64,000 bases of DNA. Source: Rapana venosa. Its lineage: Eukaryota; Mollusca; Gastropoda; Neogastropoda; Muricidae. The DNA lies in NCBI GenBank assembly GCA_028751875.1, contig CM054155.1:8454962-8518961 (forward strand), read 5' to 3'. Under the pieces are notes generated by a model. The model saw only the letters and a program-made list of their open reading frames with translations, did not search any database and was not told where the DNA came from. This document shows positions 10,945 through 24,500 of this stretch, piece by piece (the stretch's first letter is position 1; every line of letters begins with the position of its first letter). The position numbers and the translations under genes are program-made.

Positions 10945-12090
10945 GGTTACTCGGGGAAAATCTCCCGTCTCACTCTACTCGACTTATCTGCAGCCTTCGA
11001 CACTATTGACCATTCAATTCTTCTCTCCCGTCTTCAAAAAACATTCGGTGTTACTGGCACAGCCCTCTCCTGGTTCAGTTCATACCTCACTGACCGATTC
11101 CAGACAGTCGCAGTAAACAAGATACAGTCAATGCCTGCCAAACTGGAATGTGGTGTCCCGCAGGGATCAGTTCTCAGCCCTGTTCTTTTCACTCTCTATA
11201 CTGCTCCACTATCACATATAATAAACCGTCATCATATCAACCATCACTTTTATGCAGATGACTCTCAGATTCAAAGTAGTGTTACACCTGAAAATCTGCC
11301 TTCTCTCTTGACAAAGATGGCCTACTGCTTTCAAGATATCCAAAACTGGATGATACAAAACAAGTTACAGTTAAAGGCAGATAAAACCGAAGCCATGCTT
11401 GTAGGGACCAAGCACAAACTCTCTTCCATTACAACAACTTCAATAGAACTCGGCAATACATCAGTCCCTCTATCCACTTCCGTGAAGTATCTAGGTGTCG
11501 TTATCGACAACACACTCTCTATGAAAAAATTCATCACCCAGACCTGCCAGTCGTGCTACTATCAATTACGGCGTATTAGTGCAATTCGAAAGTACCTGTC
11601 CACTGATGCAACAGCCAAACTTGTCACTTCTCTCATTCTCTCATGTCTGGACTATTGCAATTCTCTTTTAGCTGGTCTGCCAGCAACATCTATCCACTCC
11701 CTTCAACGTATACAAAACTCCGCAGCTCGACTAGTTCTCAGAAAGAAAAAATCTGAGCACATTACCCCTCTCTTGCGATCTCTCCACTGGCTGCCTGTGC
11801 CACAGAGAGTAGATTATAAGATCAGTACCCTCTGTTACAAATGTCTCCACAAAACTGCACCCTCCTACCTATGTGAATGTCTTAACCTGTACACTCCTTC
11901 ACGTTCCCTCCGCTCTACTGCAGATACCTTGTTCCTACGAATACCTAGATTCAACCAATCCACTGTTGGCCGCCGCTCATTCTCTATTTCTGGTCCATCC
12001 ATCTGGAACAACCTTCCTCTCTCTCTTCGCCAGAAACCTAGTTATGACACTTTTAAATCCAGCCTCAAGACATATTTATTTCAAACCTAA
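10945..12090 (+). CDS. Reverse transcriptase of L2/CR1-like LINE, partial
   Basis: An open frame of about 380 codons ends at a stop at 12088-12090. It begins inside RT at 'TLLDLSAAFDTIDH' (first catalytic Asp). It contains 'ECGVPQGSVLSPVLFTLYTAP', 'HHFYADDSQIQ' with the catalytic Asp pair, 'KYLGVVIDNTLSM' and a long C-terminal connection domain: 'HWLPVPQRVDYKI', 'CYKCLHKTAPSYL', 'SGPSIWNNLPLSLR'. These phrases are typical of CR1/L2-group LINEs. The endonuclease and RT motifs 0-2a are missing through 5' truncation. The lack of stops suggests fairly recent insertion, but the copy is not autonomous. In the catalytic box a serine replaces the usual threonine after ADD. Confidence 0.88.
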   Translation, partial: GYSGKISRLTLLDLSAAFDTIDHSILLSRLQKTFGVTGTALSWFSSYLTDRFQTVAVNKIQSMPAKLECGVPQGSVLSPVLFTLYTAPLSHIINRHHINHHFYADDSQIQSSVTPENLPSLLTKMAYCFQDIQNWMIQNKLQLKADKTEAMLVGTKHKLSSITTTSIELGNTSVPLSTSVKYLGVVIDNTLSMKKFITQTCQSCYYQLRRISAIRKYLSTDATAKLVTSLILSCLDYCNSLLAGLPATSIHSLQRIQNSAARLVLRKKKSEHITPLLRSLHWLPVPQRVDYKISTLCYKCLHKTAPSYLCECLNLYTPSRSLRSTADTLFLRIPRFNQSTVGRRSFSISGPSIWNNLPLSLRQKPSYDTFKSSLKTYLFQT

Positions 12091-12380
12091 GACTTCCCCC
12101 CTCCTGTTTCATATCTAACCCATGTTCTATCACCCTGCTAAAGTACACGGCCTGTGCGAGTTATTGTGTGCTTTTGAAAAACATTTGACTATCGAAATTT
12201 TATTTCATAGATTTTGTCTGCATCCACCATGTTTGTAAATATCTGTTTGTTTAAACTTTTGATTATTTATCATTGATTGCATGACTGTGTAAGATTAGGT
12301 TGAATGCATGCGCTTTGATTTGTCTTTGCAAGATATAGCGCTATATAAGTTCCATTTATTATTATTATTATTATTATTTT
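10945..12380 (+). mobile_element. L2/CR1-like LINE, 5'-truncated, with 3' UTR and (TTA)n tail
   Basis: An RT frame is followed by a 265-bp AT-rich 3' UTR that ends 'agcgctatataagttcc' and a (TTA)n tail at 12356-12379. Such an end is characteristic of L2-type elements. The 5' boundary is placed where similarity to LINE RT begins ('SGKISRLTLLDLSAAFDTID'). No target-site duplication was identified. Confidence 0.85.
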
Positions 12381-12590
12381 GTTTTCACCTCACTCAATAT
12401 TGTTTCTTTTTGTTTTATTCTACTATTTTCCTCCTCCACCACCACCCTATCATTTTCCCCTTTCACCTGCTCAGTCCTCCCACTACAAATCTATTTTCTC
12501 TTTTCCTTACTGCCAGTTTCTTGTGTGTTTGTTTTCCTTCACACCTTTCCCTTCCTCACAAACCAAATAAGACAGATGCATTCCAAACAC
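12380..12590. other. Pyrimidine-rich spacer
   Basis: C/T-rich sequence between two LINEs. No feature was recognised. It may be the 5' UTR of the next LINE. Confidence 0.5.
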
Positions 12591-15410
12591 AATAAGTGGC
12601 ACTCCAAGGACGGCCTACGTATTTGCCACCTAAATATAAACCATGCATTTAATAACATCGAATATAATTATATCAACGCTTATCACTAACAAAGGCAATC
12701 CATTTCACATACTAGGGCTTTCTGAGTGGAGACTTTCAGATCAGGTATTGGACACTGATATTTATATTCCAGGGTATAAAATCATGCATAAAGAGATCCA
12801 CAAAAACCCAAAGAAACAGGAATCCTAATCTATATCAGTGAGTCCATAACTTTCAAGGCTCTTCTCCATTTAGAATGTTATGATGTAGAATCCATATGGA
12901 TTGAGGTTTTTATAAAAGGTGCCCAACTTATTGTAATTGTGATCTGCTATAGGAATCCAAAAGAAAGAAAAAACTGGATAGACATTTTTGACTCCATTAT
13001 GAAAACATTCCTATTAGAATAAAGGGAAATAATCTTATTAGGAGATTTTAATATCGATTTAGCAAAAGTAAATAATCAATGGACCCAATTACTAAATTTA
13101 TACAACTTCCACCAACCAGTTATTTCACCCACGAGAGTCACACCAAATTCAAGCACAATAATTGACCATATCTCTGTATCTAACCCTAAAAACATTGTTG
13201 ATAGGTGTATCCCAGTCTATAACTGCAACAATCACTACCCATTCTGTACTATGTGGTCAAAAAAGGAACAAAAATCCCCAAACCTGGCCACAAAAATATA
13301 ACATATCGTTCCTTTGCTAAATTTGATGAGAATCTTTTCCTTTTAGATTTAAGTAACTTCATTCTTTTGGAAACATTCAGCATTACTGATCCAGACTTAG
13401 CCATACAGTTTTGGATAAAAACTTATACTGCTATTTACAACAAGCATGCGGCACTAAAAATCATTAGGATCAAAAACTACCTTGGCTCACTAAGGAACTA
13501 CAAAAAGCATGCTATCTTAGAAACTTTTTAAAAGAACATAAATATTATGAAGAGTGAAAAAAAAAAAAGAAATGCCATAAACTCACAAAAAACGGCGAGA
13601 AAACAAGGAAATATTTCCAAGATTTACTATCTTCCAAACAAAACTCAAAGACTGTGTGGCAGCCATAAATCAAATAACTAGCAATCAAGCATCTTCCAAA
13701 TCAAACGTAACTAAATACACTACTGCTGAACAACTTAACAATCATTTCATTAATGTCTCTACTAACGTTATTAGAAATGATAAATCAAAGTCCAATAAAG
13801 TCAATGAACTAAAACAATACTTAAAAGGAAAGCATACTCCTTCAAAACTTCACATTCCAGTTATGTCTGTTTTCTAGGTCTACGGTTATATAAATCACCT
13901 CAAACATTCAAGAACGCGTGGTCTTGATGGAATAGACAGCAGAATATTGAAGCTATCAGCACCAGTTATCACAGGCGCTCTAACATATATATTAAACCTT
14001 TGTCTTGAAAAAAACCACTTCCCCAATGCCTTCAAAACAGCTAAAGTGATCCCCATCTACAAGTCTGGTGACACTTCAGGCCCTTCAAACTATAGACCAA
14101 TTTCCATCATATCTATCCTTTCCAAACCCTTGGAACAACATATAAACAAACACTCAGTCCGTCATTTAGATACTACCAACCTAATTCACCCTATTCAGTC
14201 TGGATTTATACTAAAATCACTTATGTTATACTGCACTGGTTATTCTCGTAGTCAACTGGCTATCAAACATTAATGACACTAAATTTTGTGGAGTATTACT
14301 TGTAGGTTTTTAAAAAGCTTTTGATACAATTGACCCAACACTTCTCTTTAAAAAACTAGACCTGTATCATTTCTCCACCAATACCCTTGCTTCCTATCTA
14401 GAAAACAGGCAACAGTGTTTCTCAATAGGTACATCTACATCCAAGCTACAAGTCATCAATTATGGAGTACCACAAGGATCCATACTAGGACTTATTCTCT
14501 TCTTATTATACATAAACAACCTACCTCTTCACATCAAATCCAAATGTGAACTATTTGCTGATGACACAACTACTCATACGAGCCACAATGACCTTAATTC
14601 TCTAGCAAACACATTACAAAAAAGCTTTGATCAGGTTATCGAATGGACCGAACTAAACCATATGTCTATACACCCCCAAAAAACAAAATACATGCTTATT
14701 ACCACCAGACAAAAGCGTCAAAACTTAATCCATAAACTTACTCTGATCAAAATTAAAAAGGAAGTAATTGAATAAGCCTATCACCACAAAGTTCTAGGAG
14801 TAACAATTGATGAAAATCTCAGTTGGTTCTACCATATATCTCAACTATGCAAATACCTGTCCCAAAGTGTATACCAACTTTCTAAAGTCAAGCACTTTCT
14901 TGATTTGCATTCAAGGAAACTATTCTTGCAATCTTTTATACAATCCTCAGTAGACTATGCTTCTACCCTGGGGGATTCTGCTAGTGCAAACACTATGAAA
15001 CCGTTACTGAGTCTGAATAAACGTGCTCTCAAACTGGTCCTTTTAAAGAAGACAAGCTTATTAGAAGCCGTCTATACTAAGCTAAATATTCTCCCCCCTA
15101 TACCAAAGATTAAAATATAACAAAGGAGTCATGATGTTCAATATTATGACAGGAACTGTTCCACCATACTTAAAAGACAAATTCCTCCTAAACCAATCCA
15201 GAAATACTATAAAGCCTAGTGTCCCAATCCCAAGAATAGACTTATTCAAATCTAGTTTACTTTACTCAGGCCCTATGCTGTGGAACTCCCTTCCTGATTC
15301 AGTTAAACAACATCAATCAATAACAATCTATAAAACTCAATTATCAACTCACTTAATACATCAACAACAACAAACCACAGTCCATAGCCTTGAAAATAAA
15401 GTTATATATT
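12591..15410 (+). pseudogene. Jockey/CR1-group LINE ORF2 (endonuclease plus reverse transcriptase), decayed
   Basis: The longest member of the family also seen at 1787-3180. The AP-endonuclease starts with 'GLRICHLNIN' near 12610, continues to 'LLGDFNIDL' at 13034-13060 and ends with 'TIIDHISVS' plus 'NHYPF' near 13155-13245. The RT follows: 'GLDGIDSRILKL' near 13920, 'IYKSGDTSGPSNYRPIS', 'KAFDTID' at about 14317, 'NYGVPQGSILG' near 14457 and an intact 'LFADDTT' at 14551-14571. The C-terminal part has 'KVLGVTIDENLSW' and 'SGPMLWNSLPDSVK' near 15268. Stops and frameshifts are frequent, for example a stop just before KAFDTID and another near 14774, so it is inactive. Autonomous relatives nick DNA with the endonuclease and prime cDNA at the nick. 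Confidence 0.88.
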
Positions 15411-15465
15411 CGCCCTTACCTATCTGCCCTTTCCCTTTACCTGTCTATCTGTCTATCTGTCTGTC

Positions 15466-15500
<35 letters not shown>
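15411..15500. repeat. (TGTC)n-(TC)n tract at LINE 3' side
   Basis: CTGT/CTAT repeats at about 15440-15463, then TC repeats at 15464-15500. It resembles the tract that follows the sister LINE near 3640-3705. Confidence 0.9.
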
Positions 15501-15502
<2 letters not shown>

Positions 15503-15630
15503 TTTTAAACTTTCATTGTTGTGTACTTGTAAATGAGTTTACCAAAGTTTGGAAACTTTTTCTTTTCATTTTTTCATTACACTGTAGTTATAAGAAATAT
15601 ATCTATCATAACAATAATATGCGCTATTCT

Positions 15631-16570
<940 letters not shown>

Positions 16571-16855
16571 TTTGGTTTTTCTCTTTTTCTTTTTTTCTTT
16601 TCTTTTTCTTTCTGGTGGGTTTTTTGTGTTTTGTTATGTTCTTTTTTTTTTCTTTTTTCCCTTGTTTTTGGTTTTTTTTGGTGGTTTTTTGTTGTTGGTT
16701 TTTTTCATTTGTTTGTTTGTTTGTTGTTGGTTGTTCTTTTTGGGGGAGGGGTATTTTGGGGGAGGTTCTTTTATTTGATTGTTTTTTGTTTTTTAAGTTT
16801 TTTCCCCCTTTGTTTCTACTGTGTGAGAGTATGAGTATTGGGTTTATTATTAAGT
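16571..16855. other. T/G-rich low-complexity stretch
   Basis: Runs of T broken by GG or single C. The long Phe/Gly-rich or Lys/Asn-rich frames here are composition artefacts. The stretch lies between the tandem units and a SINE/LINE tail. Confidence 0.85.
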
Positions 16856-16861
16856 GTATCC

Positions 16862-16925
16862 CTACAGGCGGGGACAGGATGTAAAAAAGCACATGAGTGC
16901 TTATTCATTATCCTCGAAATAAAGG
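16862..16925 (+). repeat. SINE-A/LINE 3' tail block
   Basis: 'ggggacaggatgtaaaaaag' is followed by 'cacatgagtgcttattc' and 'attatcctcgaaataaag', nearly the same as the SINE-A tail. No SINE body precedes it. It directly ends the LINE-derived tandem region, so it may be the LINE's own 3' end, followed by (TTGTCA)n-like repeats at about 16929-16950. Confidence 0.75.
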
Positions 16926-16949
16926 AATTTGTCATTGTCATTGTCATTG

Positions 16950-16969
16950 TCTCTCTCTGTCTCTCTGTC

Positions 16970-17014
<45 letters not shown>

Positions 17015-17024
17015 TTCTCTCTCC

Positions 17025-17072
<48 letters not shown>
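16950..17072. repeat. (TC)n/(TGTC)n microsatellite
   Basis: TC repeats with TGTC blocks near 16970-16995, then pure TC. Confidence 0.97.
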
Positions 17073-17074
<2 letters not shown>

Positions 17075-17089
17075 CTTTTAATAAAGAGC

Positions 17090-17782
17090 CTTCTTTAACC
17101 ACTGTTGAAAGCATAAATGCCCTGTCTTGTCATGTCAATGTAATTGGTGAAAGTGTCAGTCTAGATGGTGTGGATCAATTGAATTGTGGCAATACAGATA
17201 AAACAAATAAAGCTTTTTCATTTTTGTCTTGGAACGTAAATGGATTGTTGTCAAAACTGGCTGATAGAGATTTTGTATCTTATGTGCGTAGCTTTGATTT
17301 TATATGTCTGACAGAAACGTTCCTGGAAAATGTCCAGCCAGATGTTTTTACTGGTTACAAGGCCTTCTGTAAGTCAGCAATTAAAGTTAGCCATCAAGGG
17401 AGGCGATCTAGTGGTTTAGTTTGTTTAATAAGGCATGAGATATCTGCCTTTGTGAATTGTTTAGATGTTTCATATCCTAATATTTGCATTTTTCTCTGTG
17501 ACAAATCTCTGTTGTGTACAGCAAGAAATATTTTGCTTGTCTGTGTGTATATCCCACCTGAAGGTTCGCCTTTTTATAACATGTTTGACAATGATAATGG
17601 AATTGCTATGTTGGAAGAATGTTTAGTAAATTGTGTGGTGACACTGGATGAAGTAGATATAATACTATGTGGAGACTTAAACAGCAGGACCTCAAACTTT
17701 TCTTGTCAGCAGGTAGAAAATGACTTTAGTTCAGATTCCAAAGTAAAGTATGTCTCTCAGCAGCAATCGTAATTCTGAAGAT
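17090..17782 (+). CDS. AP-like endonuclease domain of a non-LTR retrotransposon, partial, runs into gap
   Basis: An open frame of about 225 codons before a stop at 17770-17772, 10 bp short of the assembly gap. 'FSFLSWNVNGLLSKL' at about 17218-17262 is the opening strand of the endonuclease with its conserved Asn. 'DFICLTETFL' at about 17296-17325 holds the metal-binding Glu, 'VYIPPEGS' follows near 17548 and 'ILCGDLNSRT' at 17663-17692 carries the Asp and Asn of the GDxN box. The domain nicks target DNA for retrotransposition. The C-terminal SDH box and RT would lie in the gap. No ORF1 is visible upstream, where a (TC)n tract and a tail block lie. Clade is not assignable from this piece. Confidence 0.85.
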
Positions 17783-18282
17783 NNNNNNNNNNNNNNNNNN
17801 NNNNNNNNNNNNNNNNNNNNNNNNNNNNNNNNNNNNNNNNNNNNNNNNNNNNNNNNNNNNNNNNNNNNNNNNNNNNNNNNNNNNNNNNNNNNNNNNNNNN
17901 NNNNNNNNNNNNNNNNNNNNNNNNNNNNNNNNNNNNNNNNNNNNNNNNNNNNNNNNNNNNNNNNNNNNNNNNNNNNNNNNNNNNNNNNNNNNNNNNNNNN
18001 NNNNNNNNNNNNNNNNNNNNNNNNNNNNNNNNNNNNNNNNNNNNNNNNNNNNNNNNNNNNNNNNNNNNNNNNNNNNNNNNNNNNNNNNNNNNNNNNNNNN
18101 NNNNNNNNNNNNNNNNNNNNNNNNNNNNNNNNNNNNNNNNNNNNNNNNNNNNNNNNNNNNNNNNNNNNNNNNNNNNNNNNNNNNNNNNNNNNNNNNNNNN
18201 NNNNNNNNNNNNNNNNNNNNNNNNNNNNNNNNNNNNNNNNNNNNNNNNNNNNNNNNNNNNNNNNNNNNNNNNNNNNNNNNNN
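17783..18282. other. Assembly gap (500 N)
   Basis: Exactly 500 undetermined bases, the same length as the other two gaps, so a placeholder of unknown real size. Confidence 0.99.
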
Positions 18283-18336
18283 CAAGAAGTACTCTACAAA
18301 CTTGAACTTCAATCTGTGTTGCCCTGTTCTGTTGTC

Positions 18337-18344
18337 TGACGTCA
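18337..18344. promoter_or_regulatory. Palindromic CRE-like site
   Basis: Exact 8-bp 'tgacgtca', the full cAMP-response element recognised by CREB/ATF bZIP factors. It lies 150 bp upstream of the ATGGCGG/E-box/CCAAT cluster. Function is an inference from motif only. Confidence 0.35.
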
Positions 18345-18490
18345 CACTGACATTTTTCAAGTAAAAGTTGTAAACTGGCTTACTTTATCACACTCTCAAT
18401 ATCAACTGAAGCATAGAAGTAGGCCTAGAGAGGTTCCGTGAAATGGGAGGAGTTTGACAACAGAGTCACTGTTTATTAGCTGACGAAAAA

Positions 18491-18531
18491 CCAAGATGGC
18501 GGATTCCGGACACGTGATTGCAGCAGCCAAT
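18491..18531. promoter_or_regulatory. Promoter-like cluster: YY1-like ATGGCGG, CACGTG E-box, CCAAT box
   Basis: Within 41 bp lie 'ccaagatggcgga' (18491-18503, YY1-type), the palindromic E-box 'cacgtg' (18511-18516) and 'ccaat' in the NF-Y context 'agccaatca' (18526-18534). The surrounding 18440-18550 is unique in the window and richer in CpG than its neighbours. It ends where repeat copy A begins. It may be a host promoter or a 5' end of a transposable element. No start site or gene is visible next to it. Confidence 0.35.
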
Positions 18532-18549
18532 CACAAGCCGGAGTAGGTG

Positions 18550-21500
18550 CTCTCGTTAGCTTCATGTTGGGGATGTTACCATTGTTATCTTTGTGGTGAT
18601 GGTATTGCATGTAGTTCTTATCTTTTGCATGTTGGTAGCATTTATGTTCTTGTTATTGTGCATCTGTCTATTTTCTTTTGTCCCTTTCTTCATTCATTTT
18701 GGTTCTTTTATTCATTGCTTATTCCAGTCTTCTGATTTATTTTTTCAAGCTGAGCTTTTGTCTTTTTGTCCAACACTTTGTTGTTTACCCTGCATACTTG
18801 TAAGCATGGGTACAGGTGTATGTACAAGTGTGCATGTGAGCTTGCATATTTTGTATATGTGTATGTATGTGTGTGTGTTCATGTCTCTGCAAACGCATGC
18901 ACATGGGTATGTGCAAGTATGTGTGTATACATGCATGCGTGCATGTGAGTGTGTGCATGTGTGTGCATGCATGTGTGTGTGAGTCTGTGTGTGAATATAT
19001 CTGTGTGCATGTTTTGTGCATGCACACATGCACGAACACGCTCTTGCAGATTTTTTTCAATTAAATTCATATTGCCTCTCTCTTCCATTCTTCTTCATTG
19101 ATCAACATCCCCCCCCCCTACACACACACACAGTCCATGCAGAGAAAGTGAACACCTGCCTTTTTCCAATTCACTGAATGGCCAAGTCTTGTTATGAGTA
19201 CCTGGCCATGCTGTAATGAAGAAGGGGGGGATGATTATGATGGTGGTGGTGGTGGTGGTGGTGTGAAATGATGGATGGATGCTGGAAAGTGGGGAGAGGA
19301 GGGAAGGGAGAGAGAGGGAGGGAGTCTGCATCAGTCTGTTCCTCCACCTCTCAGGAACTGAATTGCCTTGCTGAAGTTTTTGCAAGAGAGGTGGAGTCAT
19401 TTTGTTGGGGGGTCAGGGGTGGGGGCTGCTGACTGTTCTGTATATCAGTGCTGTGTTTTGATTTTAGATGTGTTTGTTGGTCTCTGTGATTTAGCTTTTT
19501 GTTTAGTTCTGGGGGTTGATTAAGAATAGATTTGTTTTGTAAAAGTATACATATGTTTTGAAACGTGTGTGAAACAAACTCACCACATGCATGCAAGCAC
19601 AGACACATACACACACACAGGCACACACAAACACTTACACTGCATGCATGCACACACGCATGCACGCATACACATGCGCGCACACATGTATGATTTGGTG
19701 GCCCCAGTTGCCCTGGTCTCAAGCTGTCTTCAGTTTGCTCTCTGCCTACACCTTTGTGCCTGTGATGATATTTTAAACAGAGCCTTCAGGGTTGGAGGTT
19801 CACAGGAGATAGTCATTGAAGGGACGAGGTGGCTATCATCCCGCTAGGCATCTCACTTAGTCTGGCTTCATGACTGAGCTATCACTGTTGTCAGCAGGAG
19901 ACTTAGTAGGTTGTGTCCTGTGTATTTTAGCTCAGAACAGACACCGCTGAACAACACCAAAGTGACCCTGCAGCAATGCAAGGCCACTCTGACTGGTTGC
20001 ACCACAGCAGCCTGGCAATGATGGTCTACATGAGGACTTCTGGTCCTAAGCATGCAACGTAAGGAATCTGGGCATGGCTAGGGTAAAGAGACTGCATTGA
20101 TATGCAGAGTTGCAACAGAAAGACAAGAGCGTCACAGAAGACGAGGCTGCAAAAACCAACAACAAAAAACAATGATAACAACTGCTTCTTTTAACCTAAA
20201 ACTTCTTCCCTAAACAAGCTGCCACGTCTGGGAAGAATTAGCTCTAAATAGCATGGAGAGTTTTTATCTCTAGGGACTTCATTTTTGGCTTGTCATTGAT
20301 TATATGGATGTGTGTCTCTTAATGTGTGTATGAGTGAGTGCTCATGTGTGTGTGTTTATGTGTGTGTAGTGGGGTTTTGTTGTGTGTGTGTGTGTGTGTG
20401 TGGGGGTGTGTTTTTGGGTCATGCGGGGAAGTCTGGCTCAACAGCAAAACAAAGCAAGTGATTTGCGTCAAAAGAAAGAGAGACTGAAGCAACATACAAC
20501 CAAACTTGCGGAACAGGAAATTTCCCCACGTGCGTGCACAAGCTGCAGAACGCATATCCTCCACCACCCAGCGTCAACCCTTTTCACTGATTGCCAGTGG
20601 GGAAAGGGAGGAAATCCATCACACCCCACAAAACACCTCCCCATGGGGCTTTGGTTCAAGCACGGCAAACCCCCTGCTGTGACGGGAAGGGTTTCCACCC
20701 TCACATGGCAGTCTGGGCCCCTGCTTGCTTGCTGCGCCATTTGGGCACAAGTAACGATTTTCCTTCTCTACTTATTTAAAGTTTTTTTCCTTCCCTTTTT
20801 TTTTTTTACTGTTTTTGTTTTGGCACTTTCGCCCCTTTCTTTTTTCTCCTTCAAAGAAGGAAATGAACTCAAGGTTCAAAAAAAAAAACTGACCCAATAC
20901 AATTGATCCACACTTTGACCACCTTCCCCCCATTCCAAACCCCCAACACACATGCTCTCCCCCTCTCAAAACCCCTTGCTCACTCGCGAAAATTTCTTAA
21001 AGGGCTTCTTCTAAAAATTTTCCTGCGTTTCCCCCTGATAACCAATTTTTTTTTTACTGGAAAACCCTTTGCTGCATTGCATGACGGGACTGTTTTGGGG
21101 AAAAATTAGTTTTACGCTTTTTAGCTAAGGTAGTTTTTTTTTTTCAGTAGTTTTCGTTTTTTTTCTTTTACTTGCAGTGAAGAGCGAAAAAATCTTTCAA
21201 GGGGGTTTGTTAGGAAAGCAGAGACATTTTAAAATTCATTTTTTAAGAAAAAAAAAAAACTATAAAAAAGATCAACGGGGCAGAGAAAAAACAACAAAAA
21301 TTTTTGTTGTTGTTTATACCCCAAGCATAAACAGGGACAGCAACATTTTTGTTCCCTTTTTTCTCTAAAACGGTTATTTTATGAAAATTGTTTGCAGTAA
21401 TCTTTTTTTCCCTTTGTCCTTTTGAGGGCAGTTTTGGGGTGGCTACGGGCGTAAATTTTCCCAAAAAATGAAAACAACACTGCTGAATTATGAGAGGCCT

Positions 21501-24500
21501 TGCTACAGTTTTTTCATGTCAAGACATTATCAGCTACACCTTTAAATTTAAAGGGAGGAACCCAAAAATAAGGGGCCCAAAAGCTCACCTCAGGTCTGTG
21601 GAGGGATGGTTTAACAGCAAAAACACCCAAAACTTCAAAAATAAATTTCTTTTCAAACCAGTCAATCAGTATCATTTTTAATCTGATGAGATAACTGCTT
21701 TGGCACCACACACTTATCATTCCCTGCATCTCTTTTTTAAAACCCACATTCTCCACTGTTTGGGCTTTAAGTGACAGACGGGTTTGACATCGGGGCTGTG
21801 CTTTCCTGTGTAGCTTGAAGTAAAGGGAAAGGGGGCCACCTTCGTCTGTCCCTGCCATCTGCCTTCGTCTGCGCCTTTCGTCTGTCTTGGTCAAGGGGGA
21901 AATTACGGATTCAAAACTGACCCCCGCCCTATGGGGGCCAAGACGGCATCAGGGGATATTTCACCAATTTTGATTCACCCTCACTTGTCCAGGTTTGTTT
22001 TTTCCGCCATTTAAACTGGGGTCCCCTGACACGGGGAAAAAAAGGGGAAAACTTTCCCTTCCCAACTGCTTTTTTTTGGCTGCCCTCCCCATTGGTCGAT
22101 ACAATTTGCACTCAAAGGGTAGGTTTTTTTTTTACAGCCACCATTAAAAAAACAAAATAATAGGCGGGATTTTTTCGTTTGTTGGTTGACGTTTTGTTTG
22201 TTTGTGGTTTCCTTTTTTTTTTTTTCAAATATGTTTTTTTTAAAAAAACTTGCAAAATTAAATTAAAAATTTTTTTTTTCTTTACAGTAGAAAGGTTTTT
22301 GCTATTTTGGTCTACTTAAGGGGAAAGCCTTTTAAAATTTGTAATATGAATAATTTAAATCTTATGAAGTAGTTCTTTTAACAGAAACCCAAAACCTTTG
22401 ACTACCATAAAATTTTTTAGCTGTGTTTGAAAAACGAAAACGTTTGGGAGTGCTGATTTTTTGTGTGGAGGATAGCAGTCATCCTACCAATGATTTTTTT
22501 TAACATGAAAAATTAGATTTAAGGTTGTTTTTTTGGTTTTTGATTTTTTTTTGGTTTGTCTACATCTTCGTCTACTGTCTGTCTGTCTGTCTTCTGTGTC
22601 TACATCTACTATCTATCTACTATCTATCTGTCTATCGTCTGCTTCTGTCTGGGTCTACTACTTCTACATAAAATCTACATCATCACTACTATTATCATCA
22701 TCCCCTCTACGTCTTTCTGTCTATCTATCTACTATAAAATTTATGGACTGTTCGAAAAAACCCTTTTCTCTAATCGAATCACACCTAAATGGTAAAAAAA
22801 AGGTTGCGGACAAACATCTCACCACTGTCAAAACCTCAAACCTAGCTGGAAAAAAAAAAAATATAGAACTTTAAAACCAAGATGACACTGATTTCTGTTC
22901 AAGTCTTAACTGTTCATATTCACTGAGCAGGTTATAAACATAAAAAAGTTGGAAATTTGGGTTTGGACTGAATTGGTTCAAATAATTTTTATTGAAAAAC
23001 AAAGTTTTAAAAAATACCGCACACAACACAAAAAAAATGTTTTAAATTTACGAAAAACAAGACAACACTTTGGTTTTTTTTGGGATCCACCCCCCCCCCT
23101 TGGGGTAGGTTTAAAAATATAGGGGGAAATAAAAAAGGATGCAGCATTCTTGCAGTGAAAAAACTAGATTACACAGATCCATACTTCACAATTGACGTCA
23201 GAATTTACATTCCCCACCAACCTTTAACTATACCACTTTAAGTGATTGTTCTGTTTTACAAAAAAAGCAAAAAATATTCAGTGCAAAAAATGATTTACCA
23301 AAATAAATCCTACCCAACAGGCGCTCCCATTCTGTATTGAATAAAACCCCAAGCGGGGACAAGACCAAAGGAAGTCAATTCACCCGACAAATGACCCCCC
23401 AAAAAACTGCCAAATACGGCCAATCTCCATCTCATCACGACAACGGGGGCTAGATTTACACCGGCAACATCAGTGTGTTTTTTTTACCACTGGTGCCACT
23501 TCGGCACTTACTGGAACATTTTGGCTTGTCGCCTGACAAACAATTGACTTCCTTTTTACAATGGAAATAGGGCCCAAAAAGGGGCCAAAAAATATGAAAA
23601 ACAGAAATACCAGTCCACCAAATCTCCATCGCCCTTTTCCCGTGGGCTCTGCACAATGCCAACGGGTTTCCACTCTCTTCTCGCTGGTTTAAAAGTCCTG
23701 TATCCTTTCCCAAACCCCGATCCCAGGTTTGGCAATGTAGGAGTTTGGGAGGGTGCCCTTTTCCCCTGCCCCCCCCAAACCCTGACTTGAGAAATTTTTA
23801 ATATATTATGCCATACCAGTAGAAACATGAATCAGGGTTTTTCATGCTATACAGTGTTAAAACTCCTTGATAGAACAAGGGCCACAAGATTCAAATTTAC
23901 CCCACAAATGACCCCCAATTTAACTGCCCAAAGGGCCCATCCCATCTCCGCACAGACAAACGTGGCTATTTTTACACCTGTGTAATTCCTGGGGTTTGTT
24001 ACCCTTGATCCAGTTTTTTTAGGCATTTACTGGAGCATTGGGCTTGTCTCTGGAAAAAAAAAACGTTTTCTTCCCTTTTGTCAAGGGGGCAAAAAGGGAT
24101 TTTTAGACGACCCGATAGGTCACTGCAGTCCGGTTTCCACACATCCGATTTTTGCCAGTCCCCCCCCTTGCCAGTTAGCATAGGGGCCGTGCAAAAGCAG
24201 GGGCCAGAATATTTTATTTTTTGCGGCGTGGTGTGTGGTGTGTGGGTGTGCGGTGCGTTTAAAATTTTGTTTAAGTGTGTGTGTGGTTTTGGTGTGGTTT
24301 GTGTGTGTGTGTGTGCTGTGCATATAAAATTTCACACACATCACAAAATGCTTTCGCATGCACCATTATCAAACCAACTTTTTAAAAGTTCCCAAACAAA
24401 GAAAAGTCCTAGAAGTTTACAACGAAAAAAAAATCACATAGACACAACACCAGACAAAAAAACAAAAGACGACACAAACCACGCACACACCACACCACAC

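Noticed and set aside
17750..18364. Frames of more than 200 codons across N runs (also 35.1-35.9 kb and 62.8-63.3 kb)
   Set aside because: They read through assembly gaps and carry no sequence information.
18745..19088. His/Thr- or Cys/Val-rich small frames in the ATGC/TGTG-rich part of copy A
   Set aside because: They appear in the same non-coding block of copies A, B and E with frame changes and show no selection for coding.
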